NCBI RefSeq assembly: GCF_003312875.1
Contig: NZ_CP015163.1
Location: forward strand, 6,448,001-6,512,000
Direction of reading: 5' to 3'
Length of the DNA stretch: 64,000 bases
From: Amycolatopsis albispora
GTDB taxonomy: Bacteria; Actinomycetota; Actinomycetes; Mycobacteriales; Pseudonocardiaceae
Below the pieces are notes generated by a model. It was not told the origin of the DNA. It ran no database searches and saw nothing but the letters and a program-made list of their open reading frames with translations. The translations under genes were made by a program, and so were the position numbers. Shown here in pieces: positions 9,390 to 18,354 of the stretch. Numbering within the stretch: the stretch's first letter is position 1; every line of letters begins with the position of its first letter.

Positions 9390-10661
9390 TCAAGCCTGTT
9401 CGGTGAGCACGCTCGTGCCGAGCCAGTGGCAGGCCTTCAGGGCGATCTCGATGTCCAGCTGGTCGGCGTCGATCGGCCTGCCGAGCTCCTCCTCGGCCTT
9501 GCGCACCCGGTAGTACACCGAGTTCCGATGCAGGGCCAGCATGGCTGCCGCAGACTGGTAACTGCCCCCAGTGGCGAGGAAGACGCGCAGGGTCTCGCGC
9601 AGCCGCGCGTGCTGGTCGTCGTCGAAGGCCAGCCTGCCGAGCGTGTCCTGGACCCAGTGCCTTGTCGCGCGTAGGTCCGCGCACATCAGCGCGATCGGGC
9701 CGACCTCGCGGAAGGCCGTGACGACCGGTGCACTCTCCCCCGCCGCCACGGCAACCGCCTGTGCCTGGCGCGCCTGCAGGTGTGTGCGGCGGAAGCCCCA
9801 CACGTCGGTGCCGGGTTCGCCAACGGCGACCGAGATCCCCGGATGGCTCGGGCACATGGTCGAGCGGATGGTATCCACGTCCGGAGCCTCCCGACCGAGT
9901 TGCAGCCACGCCCATGCGGTGACTTGATCGTGCGGCAGGAACAACGGCAGCGCCCGGCAACCGAGGCACTCGGCCAGCTCCCGGGCGAACCGCTCGAAAG
10001 TCGACATGGCGCCGTCAGGCGGCACCGACCCGGTCGCCCACACGACGACGGCGAGGTGGCGCGAGCCCACCAGCCGGTAGCCGAGCGCCGCCTCGGCGGC
10101 GGCGATGTCCACGCGCTCCCCGTCGAGCAGCTCCCGGATGCGCGCCGCCCGCACAGTGTTGCGATCCTGCAGCCAGCGCTCGCGCTCGTCCTCATAGACC
10201 GCGAGCACCTGCTCGGTCACCCGGTCGATATACCCGAACGTGAGCGCCACAAGATGCCGCGCGGCCGCGCTGAGTAGCGACGCTTCGCCGCCCTGCCGGT
10301 CGAGTTCCTGCAGGCCATGCCGGAGGAATGTGTCGTGACCTAGACGGTAGGCACGCGCCAAGGCGTTCACCGCTACTCCGTGCTGGGCAAGCCGCCGAGC
10401 ATACTCCGTCGCCGCAGGCGGCGCCTCGACCAGATCGAGGTCGATGCCGTGCTGCAGCACGTGCAGGGCACTGTCGACGTTGCCCTCGACACTGGCGCCG
10501 AGTAGCTGCACGAGACGCTCGTCTCCGCGCAGCGGTTCGATGTCGCTGGCCAGCCTGCTGCGGATCTCGAGCGTAAGCGAGCTCAGCCGGCGGTTGAGTG
10601 CCGCACCCACCGCGGCGACCCGCTCCGTGACCAGATTCGCGTCGCCGGTCGTGATGTCCAC
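9390..10661 (-). CDS. PucR/CdaR-type transcriptional regulator
   Basis: A 423-residue regulator with the PucR layout: an N-terminal helical sensor-like region, a central degenerate GGDEF-like region (residues about 170-290), and a C-terminal helix-turn-helix with the family phrase MLALHRNSVYYRVRKAEE. Such proteins usually activate neighbouring catabolic operons in response to a metabolite. It lies upstream of the acyl-CoA ligase operon on the same strand, 165 bases away. The start is unsure: GTG 10661 sits directly against an AAGGAG sequence, which is too close for normal initiation, so the true start may be a few codons inside. Confidence 0.88.
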   Translation of the reverse strand: MDITTGDANLVTERVAAVGAALNRRLSSLTLEIRSRLASDIEPLRGDERLVQLLGASVEGNVDSALHVLQHGIDLDLVEAPPAATEYARRLAQHGVAVNALARAYRLGHDTFLRHGLQELDRQGGEASLLSAAARHLVALTFGYIDRVTEQVLAVYEDERERWLQDRNTVRAARIRELLDGERVDIAAAEAALGYRLVGSRHLAVVVWATGSVPPDGAMSTFERFARELAECLGCRALPLFLPHDQVTAWAWLQLGREAPDVDTIRSTMCPSHPGISVAVGEPGTDVWGFRRTHLQARQAQAVAVAAGESAPVVTAFREVGPIALMCADLRATRHWVQDTLGRLAFDDDQHARLRETLRVFLATGGSYQSAAAMLALHRNSVYYRVRKAEEELGRPIDADQLDIEIALKACHWLGTSVLTEQA

Positions 10662-10788
10662 CTCCTTAAGTAATGTAATTCACCCGCCGAGCGTAAACCT
10701 CATCCCCACAGGGCTCGGGAGTGCTGCGGTGGGTGGAAGTACACGCGACACCCTCGAGCCCTGGGTTCGGCGGGGAGCGTCCGGCCGC

Positions 10789-11925
10789 CTGTGTAAGTGA
10801 TCGTGGCGGTCATGGGGCGGGGATCCGCCCTTCGAAATAGATGGTGAACGCTTGCAGTACTTGTTTCCAGCCCGATGTTCGGATGCCGATGTTCGGCGTG
10901 CGGTAGTCCTCGAGGTTGCGGACGGCGAGGTAGAGCACCTTCAGCGCGGCCTGCTCGGACGGGAACTGGCCACGGTTGCGGGTGACCTTCCGCAGTCGGG
11001 CATTGAGCGACTCGATCAGATTCGTCGTATAGATCGCCCGCCTGACCTCGGGCGGGAACGCCAGGAATGGCGTGAACTCCTGCCAGTGGGTTCGCCAGAG
11101 CCGCACGATCGCCGGGTAGCGGGCCTCCCACTGCTCGGCGAAGGCCTCCAGCGCGGCGGCGGCCGCGGCCTCGTCGCTGGCGGTGTAGATCGCCTTGAGG
11201 TCCTTGGCCAACGCCGGCCAGTACTTGCGAGACGCGTAGCGCAGCGAGGCGCGGATCAGGTGCACCACGCACAACTGCACGGTCACCTGGGGCCACACGG
11301 TGGTCGCCGCTTCCGGCAGCCCGGATAGCCCGTCGCAGCACAGGATGCACACGTCCCGCACCCCGCGGTTACGCAACTCCGCGAGCACCGACATCCAGAA
11401 CTTCGCCGACTCACCGGTGGAGGCACCCACCCACATGCCCAGCACCTGCTTGGCGCCCTCGCAGTCGATCCCGATGGCCAGGTCGTTGAACCCGTCCAGG
11501 CGGGTCTGGCCCTTGCGCACGATCTTCGGTTCGAAGCTGCCCCGCCAGTCTCGCGGCACCTGCAGGTCGACCGCGCCGGCCTCGGTCAGCAGCCTCTTCC
11601 CCGTGGCGCCGTTGCGGGAGTTGCCAGACCCGCGACCGGCCGGGTCGTGCTTCTCGTAGCCCAGGTGCTCGGTGAGCTCCTCGCCCAGGGCCCGCTCCAG
11701 CACGGCCTTGGTCACCTGGGACAGCAGGCCGTCCGGGCCGAGCAATTCGACCCCTTCGGCTTCGGCCTTCGCCAGCAGCTGATCAGCCAGCGCACCGTCG
11801 ATCAACGACTCTTCCGCAGCCGGTCGAGCAGCCCTGCCCGCCGGCGCTGAATCGGAATTCGTCATCACGTGGTCCCTTCCCGAACCGCTTCCGCAGTTCA
11901 GAGTCGAGCCACGTCACTTACACAG
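10789..11925 (-). mobile_element. IS256-family insertion sequence, internally deleted
   Basis: A 1.14-kb element bounded by inverted repeats: CTGTGTAAGTGA at 10789-10800 and its complement at 11914-11925. It carries one transposase frame with an internal deletion. Its right end supplies the last residues and stop to the remnant P450 gene. I see no 8-9 bp target duplication in the flanks, which suggests an old insertion or rearranged ends. Confidence 0.85.
10810..11868 (-). CDS. IS256-family transposase with an in-frame internal deletion, probably inactive
   Basis: A 352-residue member of the IS256 (Mutator-like) transposases, which normally exceed 400 residues. Compared with the other IS256-type protein in this window, about 78 residues are missing between LDGFNDLAI and GIDCEGAKQ. 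The deleted part should contain the first catalytic aspartate of the DDE triad. The second aspartate (CILCCDGLSGLPEA) and the glutamate (TTNLIESLNARLRK) remain. The frame is intact, so it is an in-frame loss rather than a frameshift. The protein should be unable to catalyse transposition. Confidence 0.87.
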   Translation of the reverse strand: MMTNSDSAPAGRAARPAAEESLIDGALADQLLAKAEAEGVELLGPDGLLSQVTKAVLERALGEELTEHLGYEKHDPAGRGSGNSRNGATGKRLLTEAGAVDLQVPRDWRGSFEPKIVRKGQTRLDGFNDLAIGIDCEGAKQVLGMWVGASTGESAKFWMSVLAELRNRGVRDVCILCCDGLSGLPEAATTVWPQVTVQLCVVHLIRASLRYASRKYWPALAKDLKAIYTASDEAAAAAALEAFAEQWEARYPAIVRLWRTHWQEFTPFLAFPPEVRRAIYTTNLIESLNARLRKVTRNRGQFPSEQAALKVLYLAVRNLEDYRTPNIGIRTSGWKQVLQAFTIYFEGRIPAP

Positions 11926-13438
11926 CCGGTAGGACACGCCCGCGGCGAGGCCTTTGGCCGGGTCGGCTTGGTGTTTCCCGGGCAGGTCAACGGGGTGCAG
12001 GCGGACGGGGAGCCCGTCGGCGGGTACGGGAAGTGAGGTGTTATCCCAGCGGGCCTGGTAGCCGTGGGAGATGGTCCAGCGGGTGGTGCGGAGCATCTCG
12101 TGCAGGATGGTTTTGACTACGAGGGTGCCGAAGTGCATGCCGATGCATTTGTGCACGCCGCCGCCGAAGGGGACCCAGGCGAAGCGATGACTGTGGTTTT
12201 CGCGGCGGTGGGGGGCGAAGCGATCGGGGTCGAAGGTGTCCGGGTCGGTCCAGCATTCCGGCACGAAGTGGTTGAGGCGGGGGCGAGGGCGACGAGGGTG
12301 TCGGCGGGCAGGTAGTGGCCGAGGATGTCGGTGTCGGTGACCGTTTTGCGCATCACGAGGGGCACGGGAGCCAGTAGCGGAGGGATTCGTTGATGATCCG
12401 GTCGAGGGTGTCGAGGGTGTCCAGGGCGTCGATGTCGAGGGGGGCGTCGCCGAGGGCGAGGGATTCCTGCCGGGCTCGGTCTTGTCAGTCGGGGTGGGTG
12501 GCGAGGTAGTAGGCGGTGGTGGTGATGGTGGCGGTGTCGTGGGCCGCCATCATCAGAAAGATCATGTGGTTGATGACGTCGTCATCGCTGAAGTGCTCTC
12601 CTTCGGGGGTGGTGGCCTGGCACAGCGCGGCGAGGAGGTCCTCCCCGCTGCTGGCACGGGCGGCGGGCAGCTGCTGGGCGAAGTAGGCTTCGAGAACCCT
12701 GCGGCCGCGTACGCCGGCGCGCCAGCGGGTGCCGGGCAGCGGGGCGCGCACCAGCGCGCTGGCGGCGCGGACCGTGGCGACGAACGCCTGGTTGATCCGT
12801 TCGGTGTCGGTGGTGCCGCCGCGGCCGCCCATGAACACCTGGGTTGCGATGTCCAGCGTGAGGCGCTTGAGCAGCCAGTACAGCCGCACCGGCCGTTGGG
12901 TCGGCCAGGTGGGGATGGTGGCGCGCACGCAGGGGCTGACCTGGTGAGTGTCAGCCGGCGAGGCGGTCGCGAGTAAAGGCGTGCTGCATGATGCGGCGGT
13001 GCATCTTGTGCTCGTCGATGTCGAGCAGCATCAGCCCGCGGTGGAAGAACCGGTCGATGAGGAATCGCCAGCCGGCTTGGGAGAAGGCCTTGTCGGCGTT
13101 GGTGAACACGCGCTGGGTGGCCTCGGGACCGGCGATCACGGCGATGCGGGTGCCGAACGCGCCCATCCAGGTGACCGGGCCGTAGCGGTCGTAGCGTTCA
13201 CGGCCGAACTCGGTGCCGAAGCGGATGTAGTCGAGCAGATGCCCGACCACCGGGGTGCCGTAGTCACCGCGGACCGGCCGCAGTCCGCTGCCCGCGGGCG
13301 GGGTGGCCAGGTCAGTGGTGGGCCAGCGGCGGCTGAACCGACGCCACGCCTGGTCGACGGCTGGGGTGCGGGTGCCAGCAGTACCGAGGACAGGCGCTGC
13401 CGCGCCGCCTGGGTGGTACGTTCAATGACGGGGACCAT
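11926..13438 (-). pseudogene. Cytochrome P450, decayed by several frameshifts
   Basis: Pieces of one P450 appear in successive frames. An N-terminal piece begins MVPVIERTTQAARQR. A second has GYDYGP-like spacing and DIDEHKMHRRIMQHAFTRD, the helix C region. A third carries HMIFLMMAAHDTATITTT, equivalent to the oxygen-binding I helix. The last has the haem ligand motif FGGGVHKCIGMHFG. Frame changes occur near 13380, 12940 and 12265, plus a stop at 12485. The last residues read directly into the inverted repeat of the IS256 element. The ancestral enzyme was probably a monooxygenase served by the ferredoxin reductase whose remnant lies at 17.9-18.3 kb. Confidence 0.85.
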
Positions 13439-13450
13439 GACGGCTCTCCC

Positions 13451-14614
13451 TTATCTGGTAGGTGTGCTGGCGAGTGGGGCGAAGGCGTCGAGCACGGCGG
13501 TGGTGGCCGACGGGCCGGCGAAGGAAGGCGGATACAGCAGCGTCCGTTCGTACAGTCCCGCCCATCGCGCGGTGAATTGGCTGCGGACCTGCTCAGGTGT
13601 GCCGGACACGGCGATCGTGTCGATCATCCCGTCCGACACCGCGTCCACCATCGCCTCCAGGTCACCGGCGCGACGCGCCGCCCGGATGGCGCGCGCCTCG
13701 TCGGTGAAGCCGTGCAGGGTGAGGATGGGGTCGTAGGTTTTCACCGAGGCGTAGAACGCGATCTGCGCGGCGGCCATCCGCCGGGCGTGGTGTTCGTCGG
13801 GATGCACCGCGCAGATCACATACCCGGCCACAGGCACTGGCCCGGCGCGTCCGGCGCGATCGACGCCCGCCTGCAGCGCGGGCCGCACGATGTAGCGCAG
13901 GTATTCCGGGGTGAACAGCGGATGGCCCACCAGTCCGTCGGCCACTGCCCCGGCGGCGCGCACCATGCGCGTGTTCACCCCGGCCACATACACCGGCATC
14001 GTCGGCCGCGTGGGGGTTGCCACGGGCGCGGTGGGGATCACGTGTGAGCGGTAGAACCGGCCCTCGTGCCGCACCGGGCCCTCGTCCAGCCGCGACAACC
14101 TGCGCAGCAACGGCACCAGCTCCTCAATCCGGGGTGCGGAATGTTCCCCGGACAAGCTGTGCCAGTCCTGCTGCATGCGACGCGTGCCCGTGCCCAGTCC
14201 GAGGATCAGCCGGCCGCCGCAGAGCGCGTCCAGATCCCGCGCCTCGGTGGCCAGCACCAGCGGGCTGCGCCCGAACGCGTAGGCGATCCCGGTACCCAGG
14301 GTGATCGACTCGGTCACCGCGGCCATCGCCGCCACCGCGACCACGGCCGAGCGGTCGTAGAACTCCGCCGCCCACGCCGACTCGAACCCCGCTCGTTCGG
14401 CGTCCGCGGCCATCGCCGCCACTTCGTGCACATCTCGGCCGGTGCACACCAGGGATAGTCCCTTGCCGAACCCCGGGATGTCCGCAGGCCCAGCCACGGA
14501 CGAGCGGTCAGCTGCCATGGACCGCACGACGTGACCAGAGCCATCCGCGGCCAGCTGGCCATCCTTCGACTGTCGCACCGGCATCGCCTCCGCCGCCGCT
14601 CGAACTTCTGACAT
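13451..14614 (-). CDS. LLM-class (luciferase-like, probably F420-dependent) oxidoreductase
   Basis: A 387-residue protein with the bacterial-luciferase-like TIM-barrel signature: AERAGFESAWAAEFYDRSAV, ITLGTGIAYAFGRSPLVLA and GGRLILGLGTGTRRMQQDW. It resembles the actinobacterial F420-dependent group. The first 45 residues are low-complexity and there is no ribosome site before ATG 14614, so a start further in (for example before DIPGFGKGLSLVCTG) or a leaderless transcript is likely. It is divergent from a TetR gene and shares a long dyad with it. It lies just upstream of the P450 remnant, and both may have been one operon. Confidence 0.85.
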   Translation of the reverse strand: MSEVRAAAEAMPVRQSKDGQLAADGSGHVVRSMAADRSSVAGPADIPGFGKGLSLVCTGRDVHEVAAMAADAERAGFESAWAAEFYDRSAVVAVAAMAAVTESITLGTGIAYAFGRSPLVLATEARDLDALCGGRLILGLGTGTRRMQQDWHSLSGEHSAPRIEELVPLLRRLSRLDEGPVRHEGRFYRSHVIPTAPVATPTRPTMPVYVAGVNTRMVRAAGAVADGLVGHPLFTPEYLRYIVRPALQAGVDRAGRAGPVPVAGYVICAVHPDEHHARRMAAAQIAFYASVKTYDPILTLHGFTDEARAIRAARRAGDLEAMVDAVSDGMIDTIAVSGTPEQVRSQFTARWAGLYERTLLYPPSFAGPSATTAVLDAFAPLASTPTR

Positions 14615-14652
14615 AGGTCACAGTCAGAATGATTCTGACTGGAGGCTATGTC
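14610..14652. promoter_or_regulatory. 43-bp dyad in the LLM/TetR divergent promoter, candidate TetR operator
   Basis: Two nested inverted repeats share one centre at base 14631. Inner arms are AGTCAGAAT and ATTCTGACT, separated by one base. Outer arms are GACATAG (14610-14616) and CTATGTC (14646-14652). The outer arm overlaps the annotated start codon of the LLM gene, and the other side covers the ribosome site of the TetR gene. This is the expected layout for an autoregulated TetR repressor controlling a divergent neighbour. Confidence 0.65.
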
Positions 14653-14655
14653 AAG

Positions 14656-15351
14656 ATGACAGCTATGTCGGTGCCGAAGCGAAGCTATCGAGGGATCAGC
14701 GCCCAGCAGCGCCGTGACGATCGACGCCAGCAGTTGTTGGAGGCCGGGTTGGATCTGCTGGGCACCCAGGGGTGGCGGCAGACCACGATGACGGCCGTCT
14801 GTTCGCGGGCGGGTCTGACCGAGCGCTACTTCTACGAGAGCTTCTCCGACCGTGACGCGCTGTTGCTGGCGGTACTGGATCGGATCGCGTCTCAGATCCG
14901 TGACGTCGCGCTGCACGCTTTGGCTACCACCGATGGTGATCCCCACAGAAAAGCCACAGCGGCGATCAGCGCGTTCGTCGACCTGCTCACAAGTGATCCG
15001 CGTATCGGCCGCGTGGCCATGCTGGAATCCGCCGCCGCCGACCCGTTGCGCACCCGGCGGCACGAACTGCTGCGGGAGTTCGCCCAGCTGATCGCCAGGC
15101 AGGCCCACGCCCTGCACGGCGCCGACGCGCTCTCGGCACCCCATGACCAGATCGCCGGCCTCTTGCTCACCGGTGGCCTCGCCGAACTGCTCATGGCCTG
15201 GCTGGCCGGGGAGTTGCCGGTCAGTCGCCAGGACATCATCGAGGTCGCCGCCACCCAGTTCGCCGCCGCCACCCGGCGAAACCCAACCTCAACCCCTCAC
15301 ACGACTGCCTTGCTGGCCTCTAGTTCCGAAGGACCGACACGCGATGGCTGA
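14656..15351 (+). CDS. TetR/AcrR family transcriptional regulator
   Basis: A regulator of about 231 residues. The N-terminal DNA-binding domain is clear: QQLLEAGLDLLGTQGW, then the helix-turn-helix MTAVCSRAGLTERYFYESFS. The ligand-binding part is helical. GGAGG at 14641-14645 lies 10 bases before ATG 14656, which I prefer to an in-frame ATG nine codons upstream; ATG 14665 is another option. The last 8 bases overlap the thioesterase start, so this regulator is co-transcribed with the thioesterase and probably the acyl-CoA dehydrogenase. It likely represses itself and the divergent LLM gene through the shared dyad. Confidence 0.9.
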   Translation: MTAMSVPKRSYRGISAQQRRDDRRQQLLEAGLDLLGTQGWRQTTMTAVCSRAGLTERYFYESFSDRDALLLAVLDRIASQIRDVALHALATTDGDPHRKATAAISAFVDLLTSDPRIGRVAMLESAAADPLRTRRHELLREFAQLIARQAHALHGADALSAPHDQIAGLLLTGGLAELLMAWLAGELPVSRQDIIEVAATQFAAATRRNPTSTPHTTALLASSSEGPTRDG

Positions 15352-15829
15352 CCCCTCCCTCATCTCGCTGCCGCCGCACCACTCCCAGTGCCTGGGATGC
15401 GGTCCGGACAACCCGGCCGGCCTGCATCTGAAGGTCTACCGTGACGGGGACACCGTGGCCACCGACGTGGCCTTCGACGCCCGGCACCGGGGTGCCCCTG
15501 GCCTGGCACACGGTGGCGCGATCTCCGCGGCCTGCGACGACCTGTTCGGCTTCGTGCTCTATCTTGTGCAGGAGATCGCCGTCACCCGCACGTTGACGGT
15601 CAACTATCTGGCACCGGTGCCGCTAGGTCAGCCACACCGCATCACCGCACGCCTGCAGCGCCGCCAGGGCCGACGGCTCCACCTGGAAGCCACCGGTACC
15701 GGCCACGACGACGTGACCCGGTTCACCGCCGAAGCCCTGTTTCTCGTCGTCGACCGCGAACACTTCACGCCACACGGCGCCGACGCCGATGTTCTGGCCA
15801 TGTTCAACCGACCGCCCGAACACCGCTGA
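15344..15829 (+). CDS. PaaI-like hotdog-fold acyl-CoA thioesterase
   Basis: A 161-residue single-domain hotdog protein. Characteristic features are CLGCGPDNPAGLHLK near the N-terminus, the catalytic loop LAHGGAISAACDDLFG, and TLTVNYLAPVPLGQP in the central strand. Such enzymes hydrolyse acyl-CoA thioesters. ATG 15344 lies inside the end of the TetR gene, indicating coupling, and the acyl-CoA dehydrogenase follows 54 bases later. The three probably act in one acyl-CoA degradation route. Confidence 0.88.
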   Translation: MADPSLISLPPHHSQCLGCGPDNPAGLHLKVYRDGDTVATDVAFDARHRGAPGLAHGGAISAACDDLFGFVLYLVQEIAVTRTLTVNYLAPVPLGQPHRITARLQRRQGRRLHLEATGTGHDDVTRFTAEALFLVVDREHFTPHGADADVLAMFNRPPEHR

Positions 15830-15883
15830 CAAGCACACGTGCCCGCACCCGTTGGGGAATGAGCAACAGCGAAGGAGCATGCC

Positions 15884-17029
15884 ATGAGCGAGTACCGCAG
15901 CCGGTGGACGACCGCTGATCTTGACGAGTTCCGTGATCTGGCCCGTCAGTTCTGCCGGAAAGAACTGGCCCCGAACCAGCAGCGCTGGGCCGAGCAGAAA
16001 AGCGTCGACCGGGAGCTGTGGACCAAGGCTGGAGAGATTGGGCTGCTGTGCCTGTCCATCCCGGAGGAGTACGGCGGAGGTGGTGGTTCGTTCGCGCACG
16101 AGGCCGTGCTGCTGGAAGAGCAGGCCGCCAGCGGCGACAGTTGCTGGGGTGTGGGGCTGCACAACGCGATCGTGGCGCACTACCTGCTCGCCTACGGCAC
16201 CGAGGACCAGAAGCGGGCGTGGCTGCCTAAACTCGCCACCGGCGAATGGGTGGGCGCCATCGCCATGACCGAACCGGGAACCGGCTCCGACCTGCAAAAC
16301 GTGGCGACGAAAGCGATCCGTGACGGCGATGGCTATGTGGTCAACGGCGCCAAGACCTTCATCACCAACGGCGGCCAGGCCGACGTGGTGATCGTGGTCG
16401 CCAAGACCGATCCAACCCTGGGTGCGGAGGGCATTTCGCTGGTCGTGGTGGAAACCGACCGCGCGGGATTCCGGCGCGGACGGGTACTGGACAAGGTCGG
16501 CCTGCACGGCCAGGACACCGCGGAGTTGTTCTTCGACGACGTCCGCGTCCCGGCCACCAACCTCCTCGGCACCACCGAGGGTCAGGGCTTCCTCCAGCTG
16601 ATGCAGCAACTCCCGCAGGAACGGCTGCTCATCGGCATCACCTCGGTCGCCGCCCTGGAAGCCGCGCTGGAAGACACACTGTCTTACACCAAAACCCGGC
16701 AGGCCTTCGGCCGGCAGATCTTCTCCTTCCAGAACACCAAGTTCACCCTTGCCGAGGCCGCAACCGAGGCCCGAGTGTGCCGGGTGTTCCTCGACGACTG
16801 CATCAGCCGGCACCTCGACGGCGGCCTGGACGTGGCCACCGCAGCCATGCTCAAGTGGTGGTGCAGCGACCGAGCGATGCGGGTGATCGACAACTGTCTC
16901 CAACTCCACGGCGGCTACGGGTACATGAGCGAGTACCGCATCGCCCGCGCCTGGACCGACCAGCGAGTCCAGAAGATCTACGGCGGCACCAACGAGATCA
17001 TGAAGGAGATCATCGCCCGCACGCTGTAA
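15884..17029 (+). CDS. Acyl-CoA dehydrogenase (FadE-like)
   Basis: A 381-residue flavoenzyme performing alpha,beta-dehydrogenation of an acyl-CoA. Domains follow the family order: N-terminal helices (FRDLARQFCRKELAPNQQRW), the middle beta domain with AMTEPGTGSDLQNVAT, and a C-terminal helical domain with YTKTRQAFGRQIFSFQNTKF and QLHGGYGYMSEY. The end reads IYGGTNEIMKEII, with Gly where medium-chain enzymes place the catalytic Glu; in long-chain and isovaleryl-type enzymes the base lies elsewhere, so this fits that branch. GAAGGAG lies upstream of ATG 15884. Confidence 0.93.
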   Translation: MSEYRSRWTTADLDEFRDLARQFCRKELAPNQQRWAEQKSVDRELWTKAGEIGLLCLSIPEEYGGGGGSFAHEAVLLEEQAASGDSCWGVGLHNAIVAHYLLAYGTEDQKRAWLPKLATGEWVGAIAMTEPGTGSDLQNVATKAIRDGDGYVVNGAKTFITNGGQADVVIVVAKTDPTLGAEGISLVVVETDRAGFRRGRVLDKVGLHGQDTAELFFDDVRVPATNLLGTTEGQGFLQLMQQLPQERLLIGITSVAALEAALEDTLSYTKTRQAFGRQIFSFQNTKFTLAEAATEARVCRVFLDDCISRHLDGGLDVATAAMLKWWCSDRAMRVIDNCLQLHGGYGYMSEYRIARAWTDQRVQKIYGGTNEIMKEIIARTL

Positions 17030-17265
17030 CTCGACGTTCCCCGGGACCAGGTGCGCTGAAGCCGCAGCCGCCAGGGCTTCGGCGGCCAGTGGTCGGCGTC
17101 CTGCGGACACGTGAGCGACGACCCGCCCGCACGCTCGCCAACCCGTTTCGGCTCAGCGCGACAGCGCACCCGAGCTCCGAATGCTCCGTGACCGGCTGGT
17201 GCGATGGCACACAACGCGACTGGCCGGGTTAACCGCGGCGTCTGGCCCCCGGCTCTGGTCCGTCG

Positions 17266-17787
17266 TCAGCGGTAGCGTAGGGGTGTGCGGGTCCGGGAGG
17301 GTTGGCCGCCGAGCACTCGGGCGGCCAGCCAGGCGAGGCGGTCGGCAGTATGGGCCGGGGACTGTGCGGGTTGCATGACGTGGCTGAGGACTGTCCGGAC
17401 GATCACATCGATCACCACGCTGACCTGCTCGTGTGTGAGGTCGGGCTGGTAGGTCGTCACACGCTGCGTGAGCATCGCTGTGGTCCGGGTGATCAAGGTG
17501 TTCGCCTGGGTGGTGAGCAGCGGGAGCAGTTCGGTGTCCGCGCCGTAGGTGGCGGAGGCGATCGCACGGAGCAGGAGGTTGCCGGCGGCGAGGTCCAGCA
17601 CGTCGCGCACTGCGTCGTGGATCGCTTCGACGAGGTCGGTGGGGTGGCGGTCGAAGGCGTCCCGGACAACGGCGAGGAACTGGTCGAGGTGGTGGTCCAC
17701 CATGGCGTCGGCCAGCGCGGCCTTGGAGCCGATCTCGTTGTAGACGGTCTGGCGGCTGACACCGACGTGGTCGGCCAGCCGCGCCAT
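17266..17787 (-). CDS. TetR family regulator, N-terminus cut by an in-frame stop
   Basis: From ATG 17787 the frame encodes 173 residues starting at the recognition part of the helix-turn-helix (MARLADHVGVSRQTVYNEIG). The first helix lies upstream in the same frame (QYRQPIIAAAIELTARSGW) but has no ATG, GTG or TTG start. An ATG at 17895 begins MGRTLST and then meets an in-frame TAA at 17872-17874. Either one nonsense change has removed the DNA-binding N-terminus or a rare codon is used. The C-terminal ligand domain is intact. It neighbours the ferredoxin reductase remnant and could once have controlled it. Confidence 0.7.
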   Translation of the reverse strand: MARLADHVGVSRQTVYNEIGSKAALADAMVDHHLDQFLAVVRDAFDRHPTDLVEAIHDAVRDVLDLAAGNLLLRAIASATYGADTELLPLLTTQANTLITRTTAMLTQRVTTYQPDLTHEQVSVVIDVIVRTVLSHVMQPAQSPAHTADRLAWLAARVLGGQPSRTRTPLRYR

Positions 17788-17905
17788 GGTAACCGCTGAC
17801 CAGCCGCTGCGAGCCGTCAGCTCGATCGCCGCAGCGATGATCGGCTGGCGGTACTGGCCGCCGACCGTCGGTTAGGTGGAGAGGGTTCTGCCCATGGCCG
17901 CCATG

Positions 17906-18280
17906 TTAGGCGGCTGTGGTCGTGGTGGCCGCGAACGCGACCGCTTCCGCCCACGAGCCCCGGGCCGCGACGCGTCGCCGGTACTTCATGATCTCGCGTG
18001 GCCGGTCCACGGTGAACGCGCCGACGATCCGGTCACCGCGCCGGTACAGCGCGGTGAACCCCGCCTCAGCGGGCACGGCGACCACGACCTCCTCAGCGCG
18101 TGGGGTGCCGACGAACTGGATGCGGTGGCCGTACCAGTCGGACCAGAAGTACGGCACCGGTACCAGCGGGCGTGCGGCCGCTGGGTCGAGGGCGTGGCGG
18201 GCGGCGGCCGCGCCTTGCGCCACATCGCCCGCCGCATACACACCGGGCAGGCCGGTCGCCAAAGTGGCGTCACAGATCAC
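17906..18280 (-). pseudogene. C-terminal remnant of a ferredoxin/rubredoxin-type NAD(P)H reductase
   Basis: About 124 residues matching only the end of a pyridine-nucleotide-disulphide reductase. CDATLATGLPGVYAAGDVA is the C-terminal FAD-contact motif, followed by a reductase C-terminal domain (YFWSDWYGHRIQFVGT). Roughly 270 residues including both nucleotide-binding folds are missing. The break near 18280 coincides with the start of unrelated island genes, so the island or a deletion probably truncated it. As a P450 electron-supply protein it fits the decayed P450 at 11.9-13.4 kb. Confidence 0.75.
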
Positions 18281-18354
18281 TGTTGCCGTCTACAGTGTGA
18301 TACAACATGTCGCTAGGTCAGCTTGGCAACACGACCCGGAAAAGAGGCAAGGAA

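Noticed and set aside
10709..10763. 9-bp inverted repeat CAGGGCTCG with a 37-base spacer upstream of the pucR gene
   Set aside because: Short arms and a wide gap; could be chance or an old IS scar, with nothing to support a function.
15623..17110. 495-codon minus-strand frame opposite the acyl-CoA dehydrogenase
   Set aside because: Mirror of a strongly conserved gene, no homologous features.
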